A stretch of 64,000 nucleotides of DNA from Saccharothrix sp. S26 (GTDB lineage Bacteria > Actinomycetota > Actinomycetes > Mycobacteriales > Pseudonocardiaceae). Under the pieces are notes generated by a model. The model saw only the letters and a program-made list of their open reading frames with translations. It was not told the origin of the DNA and did no database searches. The stretch covers positions 286,761-350,760 of the forward strand of contig NZ_JAJUWT010000007.1 in the NCBI RefSeq assembly GCF_021390395.1, in the 5' to 3' direction. Of the stretch, positions 7,434 to 16,371 are shown in pieces; position 1 is the first letter of the stretch; each line of letters starts with the position of its first letter. The translations under genes were made by a program, and so were the position numbers.

Positions 7434-8723
7434 GTGACAGCGACGCGATCCCAGGCACTGTTCGAGCGCGCGGCGGCGGTGATCCCCGGTGGCGTGAACT
7501 CCCCGGTACGGGCTTTCCACTCGGTCGGCGGCACGCCCAGGTTCATGGTGCGCGGCGAGGGCCCGCACCTGTGGGACGCCGACGGCAACCGGTACGTCGA
7601 CCTGGTGTCGTCGTGGGGCCCGATGATCCTCGGGCACGCCCACCCGGCGGTCGTCGACGCCGTCCGCGAGGCCGCCGTGCACGGCCTGTCGTTCGGCACG
7701 CCCACCGAGGGCGAGATCGAGCTGGCCGAGGAGATCATCGACCGGGTCGCGCCGGTGCACCAGGTGCGCCTGGTCAACTCCGGCACCGAGGCCACCATGA
7801 GCGCGATCCGGCTGGCCCGCGGCTTCACCGGCCGGCGCAAGGTCGTCAAGTTCGCCGGCTGCTACCACGGTCACGTGGACGCGCTGCTCGCCCAGGCGGG
7901 CTCCGGCGTCGCCACGCTCGGCCTGCCCACCTCGCCCGGCGTCACGGGCGCGCAGGCCGCCGACACCCTGGTGCTGCCCTACAACGACGTCGAGGCCGTC
8001 GAGCGGGCGTTCGCCGAGAACCCCGACGAGATCGCCTGCGTGATCACCGAGGCGGCGGCGGGCAACATGGGCGCGATCGCGCCGAAGCACAACGCCGAGC
8101 TGAAGCGGCTGTGCCGGGACAACGGCGCGCTGCTGATCATGGACGAGGTGATGACCGGCTTCCGCGTCTCGCGCGCCGGCTGGTACGGCCTGGAGAACGT
8201 CGAGGGCGACCTCTACACGTTCGGCAAGGTCATGTCCGGCGGCCTGCCCGCGGCCGCGTTCGGCGGCCGGTCGGACGTGATGTCGAAGCTCGCCCCGTCC
8301 GGGCCCGTCTACCAAGCGGGCACGCTGTCCGGCAACCCGGTCGCGGTCGCCGCGGGCCTGGCCACGCTGCGCGCCGCCACCGACGACGTCTACCGCACCC
8401 TCGACGCCAACGCCACCCGCCTGGGCGCGCTGTTCACCGCGGCGCTGACCGAAGCGGGCGTGCGGCACCGCGTCCAGTTCGCCGGCAACCTGGTCAGCGT
8501 GTTCTTCACCGACGCCGAGGTCACCGACTACGCGGGCGCCCAGGCCGCCGAGACGTGGCGCTTCCCGCCGTTCTTCCACGCCCTGCTCGACCGGGGCGTG
8601 TACCCGCCGCCCAGCGCCTTCGAGGCGTGGTTCGTCAACGCGGCCATGACCGACGACGACTTCCAGGTCATCGCCGACGCCCTGCCGCACGCCGCCCGCG
8701 CCGCCGCGGAGGCGACCCGGTGA
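7434..8723 (+). CDS. hemL: Glutamate-1-semialdehyde 2,1-aminomutase
   Basis: HemL is a PLP enzyme that isomerises glutamate-1-semialdehyde to 5-aminolevulinate, the last step of the C5 route that feeds HemB. The 429-residue protein shows the family opening [12 protein letters not shown], the PLP-phosphate and substrate region [16 protein letters not shown], the cofactor-contacting Asp in [10 protein letters not shown], and the Schiff-base lysine K265 in [14 protein letters not shown] 7434 is chosen as start. GTG 7419, overlapping the previous stop as GTGA, is an equally possible start adding five residues. The stop overlaps the next gene. Confidence 0.94.
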   Translation: MTATRSQALFERAAAVIPGGVNSPVRAFHSVGGTPRFMVRGEGPHLWDADGNRYVDLVSSWGPMILGHAHPAVVDAVREAAVHGLSFGTPTEGEIELAEEIIDRVAPVHQVRLVNSGTEATMSAIRLARGFTGRRKVVKFAGCYHGHVDALLAQAGSGVATLGLPTSPGVTGAQAADTLVLPYNDVEAVERAFAENPDEIACVITEAAAGNMGAIAPKHNAELKRLCRDNGALLIMDEVMTGFRVSRAGWYGLENVEGDLYTFGKVMSGGLPAAAFGGRSDVMSKLAPSGPVYQAGTLSGNPVAVAAGLATLRAATDDVYRTLDANATRLGALFTAALTEAGVRHRVQFAGNLVSVFFTDAEVTDYAGAQAAETWRFPPFFHALLDRGVYPPPSAFEAWFVNAAMTDDDFQVIADALPHAARAAAEATR

Positions 8724-9349
8724 GCCGAACCGTCGTCCACCTGCTGCGGCACGGCGAGGTGCACAACCCGACCGGCATCCTCTACGGCCGCCTGCCGGGC
8801 TTCAAGCTGTCCGAACGCGGCCAGCGGCAGGCGCTCACCGTGGCCGAGCACCTCGCCGACCACGACATCGCGCACGTCGTGGCCTCCCCGCTGGACCGGG
8901 CGCAGCAGACCGCGTCGCCGATCGCCGACTCGCACCGGCTCGAACTGGCCACCGACGAGCGGCTGATCGAGGCGGACAACAAGTTCGAGGGCCTGAAGGT
9001 GGCCGTCGGCGACGGCGCGCTGCGCTCGCCCCGGCACTGGCCGAAGCTGGTCAACCCGTTCCGGCCGTCGTGGGGCGAGCCGTACCTGCGGATCGCGCAC
9101 CGGATGCTCGGCGCGGTGCAGCGGGCCCGGTCGGTGGCCGAGGGCCACGAGGCGGTGTGCGTGTCGCACCAGTTGCCGATCTGGACGTTGCGGCGCTTCC
9201 TGGAGGGCAAGCGGATGTGGCACGACCCGCGCCGCCGCGAGTGCTCGCTGGCCTCGTTGACGAGCCTGGTGTTCGAGGGCGAGCAGCTGGTGCGGGTGGT
9301 CTACACCGAGCCGGTCGGCGCGACGAACCCGAGGGTGACCGGGGCATGA
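8720..9349 (+). CDS. Histidine phosphatase / phosphoglycerate-mutase-like protein
   Basis: A 209-residue member of the histidine phosphatase superfamily. The catalytic RHGE motif lies at residues 10-13 ([13 protein letters not shown]), a second active-site patch at [11 protein letters not shown], and the second histidine probably in [12 protein letters not shown]. The substrate cannot be inferred. Housekeeping phosphoglycerate mutase is usually a different, longer protein. GTG 8720 overlaps the hemL stop (GTGA), and the stop overlaps the thioredoxin start. An equivalent gene occupies the same place in mycobacteria (Rv0525 region, from memory). Confidence 0.85.
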   Translation: MSRTVVHLLRHGEVHNPTGILYGRLPGFKLSERGQRQALTVAEHLADHDIAHVVASPLDRAQQTASPIADSHRLELATDERLIEADNKFEGLKVAVGDGALRSPRHWPKLVNPFRPSWGEPYLRIAHRMLGAVQRARSVAEGHEAVCVSHQLPIWTLRRFLEGKRMWHDPRRRECSLASLTSLVFEGEQLVRVVYTEPVGATNPRVTGA

Positions 9350-9927
9350 GGGCACGCGCGGTCCTGGGCGGCCTCACCGCCGTGCTCCTGCTCGTCACCG
9401 GCTGCTCGACCGGGGACGACGCGGTGGTGGCCGGCTCGGAGTTCCAGCTCGTCGCGCCCAACGGCGAGACGAAGCTGCGCTACGAGGGCGACGAGCGCAA
9501 GGGCATCAAGGGGCTGACCGGTCCGAGCCTGATGGAGGACGGCAGGACGATCTCGCTGGAGGACTACGCGGGCAAGGTCGTCGTGGTCAACATCTGGGGC
9601 GCGTGGTGCCCGCCGTGCCGGACCGAGGCGCCCGAGCTGCAGAAGGTGCAGGACGAGACCGGGCCGCTGGGCGTGCAGGTGCTGGGCGTGGACGTCAAGG
9701 AGAACTCGACCGAGTCGCCGCGGGACTTCATGACCAACCGGCAGCTGACCTACCCGTCGATCTACGACGAGTCGGGCCGCGCGATGCTGTCGTTCCGCGG
9801 GTTGCCGCCCAACACCGTGCCGTCCACGTTCGTGCTGGACAAGCAGCACCGGGTGGCGGCGGCGTTCCTCGGCGGCGTGATCGCGTCCGACCTGGTGCCG
9901 CTGGTCGAGGAGCTGGCCGCGGAGTAG
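9346..9927 (+). CDS. resA: ResA/TlpA-type thioredoxin lipoprotein
   Basis: Predicted extracytoplasmic thiol-disulfide reductase that reduces apocytochrome c haem-binding cysteines. The N-terminus is a lipoprotein signal ending LLVTGC (lipidated Cys20). The thioredoxin fold follows with active-site WCPPC (C88/C91), and a cis-Pro region is seen at NTVPSTFVLD. 193 residues is typical. ATG 9346 overlaps the previous stop. It belongs functionally with ccdA, resB and ccsB downstream, from which it is separated by a decayed opposite-strand gene. Confidence 0.92.
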   Translation: MRARAVLGGLTAVLLLVTGCSTGDDAVVAGSEFQLVAPNGETKLRYEGDERKGIKGLTGPSLMEDGRTISLEDYAGKVVVVNIWGAWCPPCRTEAPELQKVQDETGPLGVQVLGVDVKENSTESPRDFMTNRQLTYPSIYDESGRAMLSFRGLPPNTVPSTFVLDKQHRVAAAFLGGVIASDLVPLVEELAAE

Positions 9928-9930
9928 CGG

Positions 9931-10627
9931 TCACCGCAGCTCGGGCACCTTCGCCCGGAACGCCTCGACCATCGCGTCGCGGCCGACGAGGTCGACCTCG
10001 CGGCCGAGCGCGCGCATGCACGTTGACCTCGGTCGGCTCGTCGCCGCTGAACCGGTCGTACGGGTAGTCGTACTCGTCGGCCGGCTCGCCGATCGAGTGG
10101 CCCGGCTCGTGCACGGCGATCTGCCCGGCCTGGTCGTCCGCGTCGGCGGCGGTCGCCACGCCACCGCCCGCGCCGCCGTACTTGGCCGTTTTGCCGAGCG
10201 CGATGACCTGGTCGGCCTGGGGCGCGAGCGCGGCGAACCGGCCCGCCTTGGCCTGGTTGACGCACAGCAGCCGCTCGGTCTCGGGGTCGCGGCCCTGGCA
10301 CCAGAACCCCATGTCGAGGGCGGTGTCGCGGTCCGTGCCCAGGGTCGGGTCGTGGTCCACGCCGTCGCCGACGAACACCAGGTCGAACCGCTGCTCGGGC
10401 GCGCCGGTCTCCTGGATCGCCACCACGTCGGCGACCACCGCACCCGGCGTGGCCGAGGCTTCGACGGCGACCGGCACGGGCGTCCGCGCGATCGTGCCGT
10501 CCGGGGAGAAGACCTCGACCTACTCGACCCCGGGACCGCCGGGCTCCGCGGCGGCGCCGGGCAGGGAAGCGGCGACGACGGCGAAGGCGACGGCCGGCGC
10601 GGGCAGGACGAGCCGGAGAGCGCTCAT
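9931..10627 (-). pseudogene. Decayed secreted M64-type metallopeptidase gene
   Basis: Read from ATG 10627 leftward, a good signal peptide (MSALRLVLPAPAVAFAVVAA...) is followed by an in-frame TAG at 10522-10520. The frame then continues with M64 (IgA-peptidase-like) features: FDLVFVGDGVDHDP, a cysteine-containing segment, and HEPGHSIGEPADEYDYP, corresponding to HELGHxxxxLADEY of intact enzymes. Near 10016 the sequence jumps to another frame, where CMRALGREVDLVGRDAMVEAFRAKVPEL resembles the usual C-terminal part. The central/C-terminal portion in between, including expected zinc ligands, is missing. Nonsense, internal deletion and frameshift make it non-functional. Confidence 0.75.
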
Positions 10628-10819
10628 GCGGTCACGCTATGCAGTGGCCTGTTAGCCCACAAGGGTTGGTAGTCGGGTGCAACCATTCACCGAGACGGGT
10701 AACTGAGCACGGCGTTCGGCCTGCCACGACCCCGACCGGATCACCGCTCGCCTGTGACGTGGGTCGCCCATAAGGGATGCCCCTGCACGGCGTCAAGAGC
10801 GGCTACCTACGCTGAACCC

Positions 10820-11596
10820 GTGAACCCGACCGATCTGGCCACCTCCGGCCCGATCCTGCTCGCGACCGGGGTGGCCATGCTGGCCGGGGCGATCTCGTTC
10901 GCCTCGCCGTGCGTCGTCCCGCTCGTGCCGGGCTACCTCGCCTACCTCGCGGGCCTGGTGGGCGCGGACGCCCCGGCCGTCACCGACGGCGAGGCGGCCA
11001 AGTCGGGTCGCTGGCGGGTCGCGGGCGCGGCCCTGCTGTTCGTGCTCGGCTTCACGGTCGTGTTCGCGCTGACCTCGTTCGTGGTGCTCGGCCTGACCGA
11101 CCTGTTCTGGTTCCAGGGCGAGCTGCTCCAGCGCATCGGCGGCGTCATCACGATCGCCATGGGCCTGGTGTTCATCGGCCTGGTGCCCGCCCTCCAGCGC
11201 GACGTCCGCCTGCACCGCACGCCCAGGGCCGGCCTGTTCGGCGCGCCGCTGCTGGGTGGGGTCTTCGCGCTCGGCTGGACCCCGTGCGTCGGCCCGACCC
11301 TGATGGGCGTGCTCGCGCTGACCCGCAGCACCGAGGTGGGCTCGATCACCCTGCGCGGCGGGGTGCTGGTGCTCGCCTACTGCCTCGGCCTCGGCCTGCC
11401 GTTCATCCTCATCGCCCTCGGCGCGCGCTGGGCGGTCCGCACGACCGGCTGGCTGCGCTCGCACGTCCGCCAGGTGCAGGTGTTCGGCGGCGTGCTGCTG
11501 ATGGCCGTCGGCGTGGCCCTGGTGACCGGCCTGTGGGGCGAGTTCGTCGGCTGGCTGCGCGACGCCGTCATCAACGACCTGAAACTGCCGTTGTAG
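10820..11596 (+). CDS. ccdA: Cytochrome c biogenesis protein CcdA
   Basis: A six-helix membrane protein (258 residues) that carries electrons from cytosolic thioredoxin across the membrane to ResA-type proteins. The paired cysteines typical of CcdA are visible: one in ISFASPCVVPLVPGYLAYLAG near residue 30 and one in FALGWTPCVGPTLMG. GTG 10820 lies 6 nt below TACGCT (10808-10813), so the transcript is probably leaderless and independent of resA. The stop TAG shares one base with the resB start. Confidence 0.93.
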   Translation: MNPTDLATSGPILLATGVAMLAGAISFASPCVVPLVPGYLAYLAGLVGADAPAVTDGEAAKSGRWRVAGAALLFVLGFTVVFALTSFVVLGLTDLFWFQGELLQRIGGVITIAMGLVFIGLVPALQRDVRLHRTPRAGLFGAPLLGGVFALGWTPCVGPTLMGVLALTRSTEVGSITLRGGVLVLAYCLGLGLPFILIALGARWAVRTTGWLRSHVRQVQVFGGVLLMAVGVALVTGLWGEFVGWLRDAVINDLKLPL

Positions 11597-13140
11597 TGAG
11601 CGCCCTCCTCGCCTTCCTGCGCAACACGTGGCGCGGCCTGACGGCCATGCGCACCGCGCTGACCCTGCTGTTCCTGCTCGCCCTCGGCGCGATGCCGGGC
11701 GCGTTGCTGCCCCAGCGGTCGCTGAACTCGCTGAAGGTCGACGAGTACATCGCCGACAACGGCTGGTGGGGCCGGCTGCTGGACCGGTTGCAGTTCTTCG
11801 ACGTCTACGCCAGCGTCTGGTTCTCCGCGATCTACGTGCTGCTGTTCGTGTCCCTGGTGGGCTGCCTGCTCCCGCGCACCTGGGAGTACTTCAAGCAGAT
11901 GCGGGCCAAGCCGGTGCTCACGCCGCGCAACCTGGCCCGGATGCCGCACCACGCCTCGGCCGACACCACCGCGTCGCCGCAGGCCGTCATCGAGCACGCG
12001 GAACGCAGGCTCAAGGGCTGGCGCACGGTCACCCGCGACGAGCCGGGCGGCGGCCGCACGATCAGCGCCGAGCGCGGGTTCCTGCGCGAGACCGGCAACC
12101 TGGTGTTCCACTTCTCCCTGCTGGGCCTGCTGATCGCGTTCGCGCTGGGCAAGATGTTCGGCTACGAGGGCCAGGTCATCGTGCAGGCCAACGGTGGCCA
12201 GTTCTGCAACTCGGGCGTCTACAACTACGACACCTTCCGCCCCGGCCTGCGCGTGGACGGCACGCAGCTCAACCAGTTCTGCGTGCGGGTCGACGACTTC
12301 GAGGCCGAGTTCCTGCACAACGGCCAGGCCGAGAGCTTCGACGCGGCCATCCAGTACCAGTCCGGCGCGGACCTGGACACCGGCACCTGGCGGCCCTACC
12401 CGCTGCGGGTCAACAGCCCCCTGCGCACCGCGGGTGACCGGGTCTACCTGCTCGGCCACGGCTACACGCCGCTGTTCACGGTCACCTTCCCCAACGGGGA
12501 GACGCGCACCGGCGCGACCCAGTGGCGGCCGGTCAACCTGGTCACGCTGGCCTCGGAGGGCGCGACCAAGTTCGACCCGCCGAACGTCCCCGACGCCGAG
12601 CAGCGCCGCAAGAGCCAGCTCGCGATCACCGGCCTGCTCGCGCCGACCGCCGCGTTCCGGGGCGAGCTGCTGGACTCCGCGTTCCCCGCCGCGAACGACC
12701 CGGCGGTCGCGATCGACGTCTACCGCGGCGACCTGGGCACCGACTCCGGTCGCGGCCAGTCCATCTTCTCCATCGACCAGAAGATGGTGAAGGACGGCAA
12801 GCTCACCAAGGTCGCCAGGCAGAACCTCAAGCAGGGCGAGCAGCTGACCCTCGACGACGGCACCGTGATCCGGTTCGACGGCGTCCGCGACTGGGTGTCG
12901 TTGCAGGTGTCGCACGACCCGACGCAGCTGTGGGTGCTGGTGTTCTCGGTGCTGGTCATCCTGGGCCTGGGCGTCTCGCTGAGCATCAAGCGCCGCCGCG
13001 TGTGGGTGCGGGCGAGCCCGCGCGAGGACGGGCGTACCGTGGTCGAGGTCGGCGGCCTCGCGCGCACTGATCAGGCCGGGTACGGCGAGGAGTTCGACGC
13101 CCTCTCCCGGGACCTGCTCGCTCACAAGGAGGAGAGCTGA
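11596..13140 (+). CDS. resB: System II cytochrome c assembly protein ResB
   Basis: ResB (514 residues) works with CcsB to export haem and attach it to apocytochrome c outside the membrane. Three hydrophobic segments lie in the first about 190 residues (TALTLLFLLALGAMPGALLP; VWFSAIYVLLFVSLVGCLLP; LVFHFSLLGLLIAFALG), then a large extracytoplasmic domain, then a last helix (LWVLVFSVLVILGLGVSLSI) with a cytosolic tail. This is the ResB/Ccs1 topology. GTG 11596 overlaps the ccdA stop by one base, and TGATG links it to ccsB. Confidence 0.93.
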   Translation: MSALLAFLRNTWRGLTAMRTALTLLFLLALGAMPGALLPQRSLNSLKVDEYIADNGWWGRLLDRLQFFDVYASVWFSAIYVLLFVSLVGCLLPRTWEYFKQMRAKPVLTPRNLARMPHHASADTTASPQAVIEHAERRLKGWRTVTRDEPGGGRTISAERGFLRETGNLVFHFSLLGLLIAFALGKMFGYEGQVIVQANGGQFCNSGVYNYDTFRPGLRVDGTQLNQFCVRVDDFEAEFLHNGQAESFDAAIQYQSGADLDTGTWRPYPLRVNSPLRTAGDRVYLLGHGYTPLFTVTFPNGETRTGATQWRPVNLVTLASEGATKFDPPNVPDAEQRRKSQLAITGLLAPTAAFRGELLDSAFPAANDPAVAIDVYRGDLGTDSGRGQSIFSIDQKMVKDGKLTKVARQNLKQGEQLTLDDGTVIRFDGVRDWVSLQVSHDPTQLWVLVFSVLVILGLGVSLSIKRRRVWVRASPREDGRTVVEVGGLARTDQAGYGEEFDALSRDLLAHKEES

Positions 13141-14081
13141 TGCCGGTCAACGCGACCCTGGCGACCTACAGCGACTGGACCTACGCCGCGGCCGTGGCGA
13201 TCTACTTCCTGGCCGCGGTGCTGTACCTGTGCGAGGCCGCGTTCGCCCGTCCCGCCAAGGCCCGGGAGCTGGCCGGCGCGGTCGCCGCGGGCGGCACGCG
13301 GGCCGACGGCACGTGGACGCCCGGCCTGGTCGCCAAGCCGGAGCGGTCCCGCGCCGAGCGCCTCGGCCGCATGGGCGTGGCGCTCGCCGTCCTCGGCGCG
13401 CTGCTCCAGACCGCTTCGCTGGTGCTGCGCGGCCTCGCGACCGAGCGCGCGCCGTGGGGCAACATGTACGAGTACGGCTCGCTGCTCACGCTCGCGGCCG
13501 TCGTCACGTGGCTGGTGCTCTCGCGCACGTTCGACGTGCGCAGGCTCGGCGGCTTCGTGCTCGTGCCGATCGTGATCCTGATGTTCCTCGGCGGCACCGT
13601 GCTCTACACCGACGCGGCGCCCGTGCAGCCCGCGTTGCAGTCGTACTGGCTCGTGGTGCACGTGTCGGTGATCTCGGTGTCCAGCGGCGTGCTGCTGGTG
13701 CCCGGCGTCGCCAGCGTGCTGTACCTGCTCAAGACCTCGGGCCGGGCGCGGTTCGCCAAGCTGCCCGACGCCGAGCAGCTCGACCGGCTCGCCTACCGCA
13801 GCACGGTGTTCGCGTTCCCGCTGTTCACCATCGGCATCATCTGCGGCGCGATCTGGGCCGAGGCGGCGTGGGGCCGGTTCTGGGGCTGGGACCCCAAGGA
13901 GACCGTGGCGTTCGTCTCGTGGGTCGTCTTCGCGGCCTACCTGCACGCGCGGGCGACCGCCGGGTGGCGTGGCCGCCCGGCCGCGTGGATCAACTCGCTC
14001 GGCTTCGCGCTGACCGTGTTCAACCTGTTCTTCATCAACCTCGTAACGACTGGGTTGCACTCGTACGCCGGCGTGGGGTGA
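13140..14081 (+). CDS. ccsB: System II cytochrome c synthase subunit CcsB (ResC/CcsA family)
   Basis: A 313-residue polytopic haem-handling protein, partner of ResB. The signature tryptophan-rich haem-binding segment WGRFWGWDPKETVAFVSW lies at 244-261. Flanking conserved histidines include H174 (SYWLVVHVSV) and a C-terminal His near the end (TTGLHSYAGVG), as expected for ligands of the transported haem. ATG 13140 shares a base with the resB stop and follows AAGGAGGAG (13127-13135). It closes the cytochrome c maturation operon. Confidence 0.94.
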   Translation: MPVNATLATYSDWTYAAAVAIYFLAAVLYLCEAAFARPAKARELAGAVAAGGTRADGTWTPGLVAKPERSRAERLGRMGVALAVLGALLQTASLVLRGLATERAPWGNMYEYGSLLTLAAVVTWLVLSRTFDVRRLGGFVLVPIVILMFLGGTVLYTDAAPVQPALQSYWLVVHVSVISVSSGVLLVPGVASVLYLLKTSGRARFAKLPDAEQLDRLAYRSTVFAFPLFTIGIICGAIWAEAAWGRFWGWDPKETVAFVSWVVFAAYLHARATAGWRGRPAAWINSLGFALTVFNLFFINLVTTGLHSYAGVG

Positions 14082-14237
14082 TCGGCGTAGACCTCGTGGC
14101 AGGCGGTGGCGCGGACCTGTTGGTGCGCCTCGTGACGAGCGCGCACCCAATGTCGTGGAACCACTCGTCGCCGACTACCGTCGGACGCGTGGGGTCGGGG
14201 AGGTCTCGATCCGCTTCGCTCAGGGAGGACCCCAGCG

Positions 14238-15713
14238 GTGACCGGTCGCTACGAGAATCCTGAGCCGTCGTGGCAGCAGCCGACCGGAGCGGAGGGGCAG
14301 CAGCAGCCCAACCCGAACCAGTCGGGCGGCTACCAGGTCGAGCCGGGATCGGGAGCCCACTACGTCGAGCCCCAGACCGTCTACCTCGACCCGGCGCAGT
14401 CGGGCCCGGTGACCGGACCGCCGTCGGGTGGCTTCCCGGCGCAGTCCGGGCCGTACCCGGTGCCGGGCCAGCAGTCGGGTCCGTACCCCGTGGCCGGTCA
14501 GCAGTCCGGTCCGTACCCCGTGGCGGGCCAGCAGTCCGGTCCGTACCCCGTGGCGGGCCAGCAGTCGGGCCCGTACCAGGTGTCCGGCGGGCAGTCGGGC
14601 GCGTACCAGGTGTCGGGTGGCCAGTCGGGCGCGTACCAGGTGTCCGGCGGGCAGTCCGGCGCTTACCAGGTGTCGGGCGGGCAGTCCGGCCCGTACCCCG
14701 GCCCCGGGCAGTCGGGACCGCACCAGTACCAGGGCGGGTTCCCCAACAACTTCCCGCAGAGCGTCCAGCCCCAGCCGCCGCAGGCGCAGCGGGCCACCGC
14801 GGGCGACGTCACCTCGCAGCAGCTGATCAAGCGCGCGAAGCGACCGCCGCAGTCCGGCTGGCGCAAGACGCTGCACTCGGTCACCGGCGGCCTGATCAAC
14901 CTCGGCGAGAGCCCCGCGGACATCCGCAGGCGTGAGCTGATCAGCCGGATCAACCAGCCGCTGCGCGGGTGCTACAAGATCGCGATGCTGAGCCTCAAGG
15001 GCGGTGTCGGCAAGACCACGACGACGACCACGCTCGGCTCGACGTTCTCGTCGCTGCGCGGCGACCGGGTCATCGCGGTGGACGCCAACCCCGACCGCGG
15101 CACGCTGGCGCTGAAGGTGCCCAGGGAGACCACGGCGACCGTGCGGCACCTGCTGCGCGACGCCTCGAAGATCACCCGCTACAGCGACGTGCGCGCGTAC
15201 ACCTCGCAGTCGCCCAGCCGGCTCGAGGTGCTGGCGTCCGAGCAGGACCCGGCCGTGTCGGAGGCGTTCAGCGACCAGGACTACCTGCGCACGGTCTCGC
15301 TGCTGGAGCTGTTCTACAACATCGTGCTCACCGACTGCGGCACCGGCTTGATGCACTCGGCCATGAAGGGCGTGCTCGACCAGGCCGACTCGTTGGTGCT
15401 GGTCTCGTCCGGCTCGGTGGACGGCGCGCAGACCTCGGCGGCGACGCTGGACTGGCTCGACGCGCACGGCTACCGCGACCTGGTCGCGAAGTCCGTCGCG
15501 GTGATCAACTCGGTGCGGCCGGGCTCGGGCAAGGTCGACCTGGACAAGCTGGCCGCGCACTTCGCCCAGCGCTGCCGCGCGGTCGTGCGCATCCCGTTCG
15601 ACAGCCACCTGGAGGAGGGCGCGGAGATCGAGCTGGACAAGCTCGCCCCCGACACCCGGCTGGCGCTGCTGGAGCTCGCCGCCACGGTGGCCGACGACTT
15701 CCCGAACAACTGA
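14238..15713 (+). CDS. ParA/MinD-like ATPase with long repeat-rich N-terminus
   Basis: A 491-residue protein in two parts. Residues 1-190 are disordered and rich in Gln, Ser, Gly, Pro and Tyr, including nine decapeptide repeats (QSGxYxVxGx) at 69-158. From about 240 a ParA/MinD ATPase domain begins, with the deviant Walker A KGGVGKTTT at 254-262, VIAVDANPDRGTLALK, and the Walker-B-like NIVLTDCGTG. It resembles the EspI / type-VII-secretion-associated ATPase group (PLRGCYKIAMLSLKGGVGK). A related ATPase gene follows ccsA in mycobacteria (from memory). No ParB, ESX gene or parS is near. GTG 14238 follows GGGAGG (14223-14228). Confidence 0.85.
   Translation: MTGRYENPEPSWQQPTGAEGQQQPNPNQSGGYQVEPGSGAHYVEPQTVYLDPAQSGPVTGPPSGGFPAQSGPYPVPGQQSGPYPVAGQQSGPYPVAGQQSGPYPVAGQQSGPYQVSGGQSGAYQVSGGQSGAYQVSGGQSGAYQVSGGQSGPYPGPGQSGPHQYQGGFPNNFPQSVQPQPPQAQRATAGDVTSQQLIKRAKRPPQSGWRKTLHSVTGGLINLGESPADIRRRELISRINQPLRGCYKIAMLSLKGGVGKTTTTTTLGSTFSSLRGDRVIAVDANPDRGTLALKVPRETTATVRHLLRDASKITRYSDVRAYTSQSPSRLEVLASEQDPAVSEAFSDQDYLRTVSLLELFYNIVLTDCGTGLMHSAMKGVLDQADSLVLVSSGSVDGAQTSAATLDWLDAHGYRDLVAKSVAVINSVRPGSGKVDLDKLAAHFAQRCRAVVRIPFDSHLEEGAEIELDKLAPDTRLALLELAATVADDFPNN
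14442..14711 (+). repeat. Nine tandem 30-bp coding repeats
   Basis: Nine in-frame 30-bp units encode QSG-P/A-Y-P/Q-V-x-G-Q/G. They fall into two homogenised subtypes: PYPVxGQ units first, then A/PYQVSGG units. This pattern suggests recent slippage or gene conversion and probable length polymorphism. Confidence 0.9.
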
Positions 15714-15723
15714 CCCGTGCGAC

Positions 15724-15748
15724 GAGGGGCCTCACCACGAGGCCCCTC
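15724..15748 (+). terminator. Hairpin between convergent genes
   Basis: GAGGGGCCTC (15724-15733) and GAGGCCCCTC (15739-15748) form a perfect 10-bp stem with a 5-nt loop, 11 nt after the ATPase stop and just before the end of the opposite-strand gene. It could serve both directions. Confidence 0.75.
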
Positions 15749-15752
15749 CGCG

Positions 15753-15932
15753 TCACTCTTCGTCGTCCGGCTTCTTCTTGCGCTGCTCACCGAGCTTGCG
15801 CAGGAAGTCGGGGTCGTCGTCCGGCGCCACGAAACGACGGCTGGGGGCGGTATCGACCCGGTCCGGTCCGAACGCACGCCACAGCAGCACGGCGATGGTG
15901 AGCGCACCGATCACCGCGAGCAGGTAGAGCAT
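15753..15932 (-). CDS. Small single-helix membrane protein
   Basis: Function unknown. The 59-residue protein has one N-terminal hydrophobic segment (MLYLLAVIGALTIAVLLWRAFG) and a charged tail (DDDPDFLRKLGEQRKKKPDDEE) that would lie in the cytosol. The start at 15932 is fixed by AAAGGAGG ending 8 nt before the ATG. An in-frame ATG at 15953 would put that Shine-Dalgarno sequence inside the gene. It lies downstream of bldC on the same strand. Confidence 0.8.
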   Translation of the reverse strand: MLYLLAVIGALTIAVLLWRAFGPDRVDTAPSRRFVAPDDDPDFLRKLGEQRKKKPDDEE

Positions 15933-15984
15933 GGTCGCCACCTCCTTTGCCACGAGATTACCCGTGTCCCGGAGGTGTACGTGT

Positions 15985-16242
15985 TCAGTGCCGAACGGGT
16001 TCGGTCGCCTCCGTGGTCAGCTGGGACAACAGGTGCTGGACCTCGGACTCGCGGAACCTGCGGTGGCCGCCGGGCGTGCGGATCGACCCGATCCGGCCCG
16101 CGGTGGCCCAGCGGGTGACCGTCTTCGGGTCGACCCGGAACAGGTTCGCGACCTCACCTGGCGTCAGCAGGCGCTCCCCGTGGTGTCCCTGCGTCACGGT
16201 CACGGCATCCTCCCCGATGGCGAACAGACGTACCGGACGCAT
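15985..16242 (-). CDS. bldC: BldC-type MerR-like DNA-binding regulator
   Basis: An 85-residue protein with a single winged-helix domain of the MerR/excisionase type: LLTPGEVANLFRVDPKTVTRWATAGRIGSIRTPGGHRRFRESEVQHLL. This is nearly the Streptomyces BldC sequence, which binds direct repeats cooperatively and delays development. BldC is about 68 residues; the extra N-terminal residues here (MRPVRLFAIGEDAVT) may mean a later start is used, for example the GTG at residue 14. Expected to be cytosolic and DNA-bound. Confidence 0.9.
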   Translation of the reverse strand: MRPVRLFAIGEDAVTVTQGHHGERLLTPGEVANLFRVDPKTVTRWATAGRIGSIRTPGGHRRFRESEVQHLLSQLTTEATEPVRH

Positions 16243-16371
16243 CGTGGCACCTCACCCATCGGGTACTCGAACGCTTGGGTGATGGTAAAGAGGTAGTAAG
16301 GGACGAAGGGTGCGGTTCGGACATCCCCGCCCCATCACCCGGGCGGGGTCGGTGGGCCTACCCTGTGACCG

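Noticed and set aside
10016..10672. Plus-strand open frames across the M64 remnant
   Set aside because: Translations are Val/Arg/Gly-rich shadows; recognisable peptidase motifs are only on the minus strand.
14238..15713. Chromosome-partition ParA or septum MinD
   Set aside because: No parB, parS, minC or minE nearby, and the repeat-rich N-terminus resembles EspI-like ATPases more than either.
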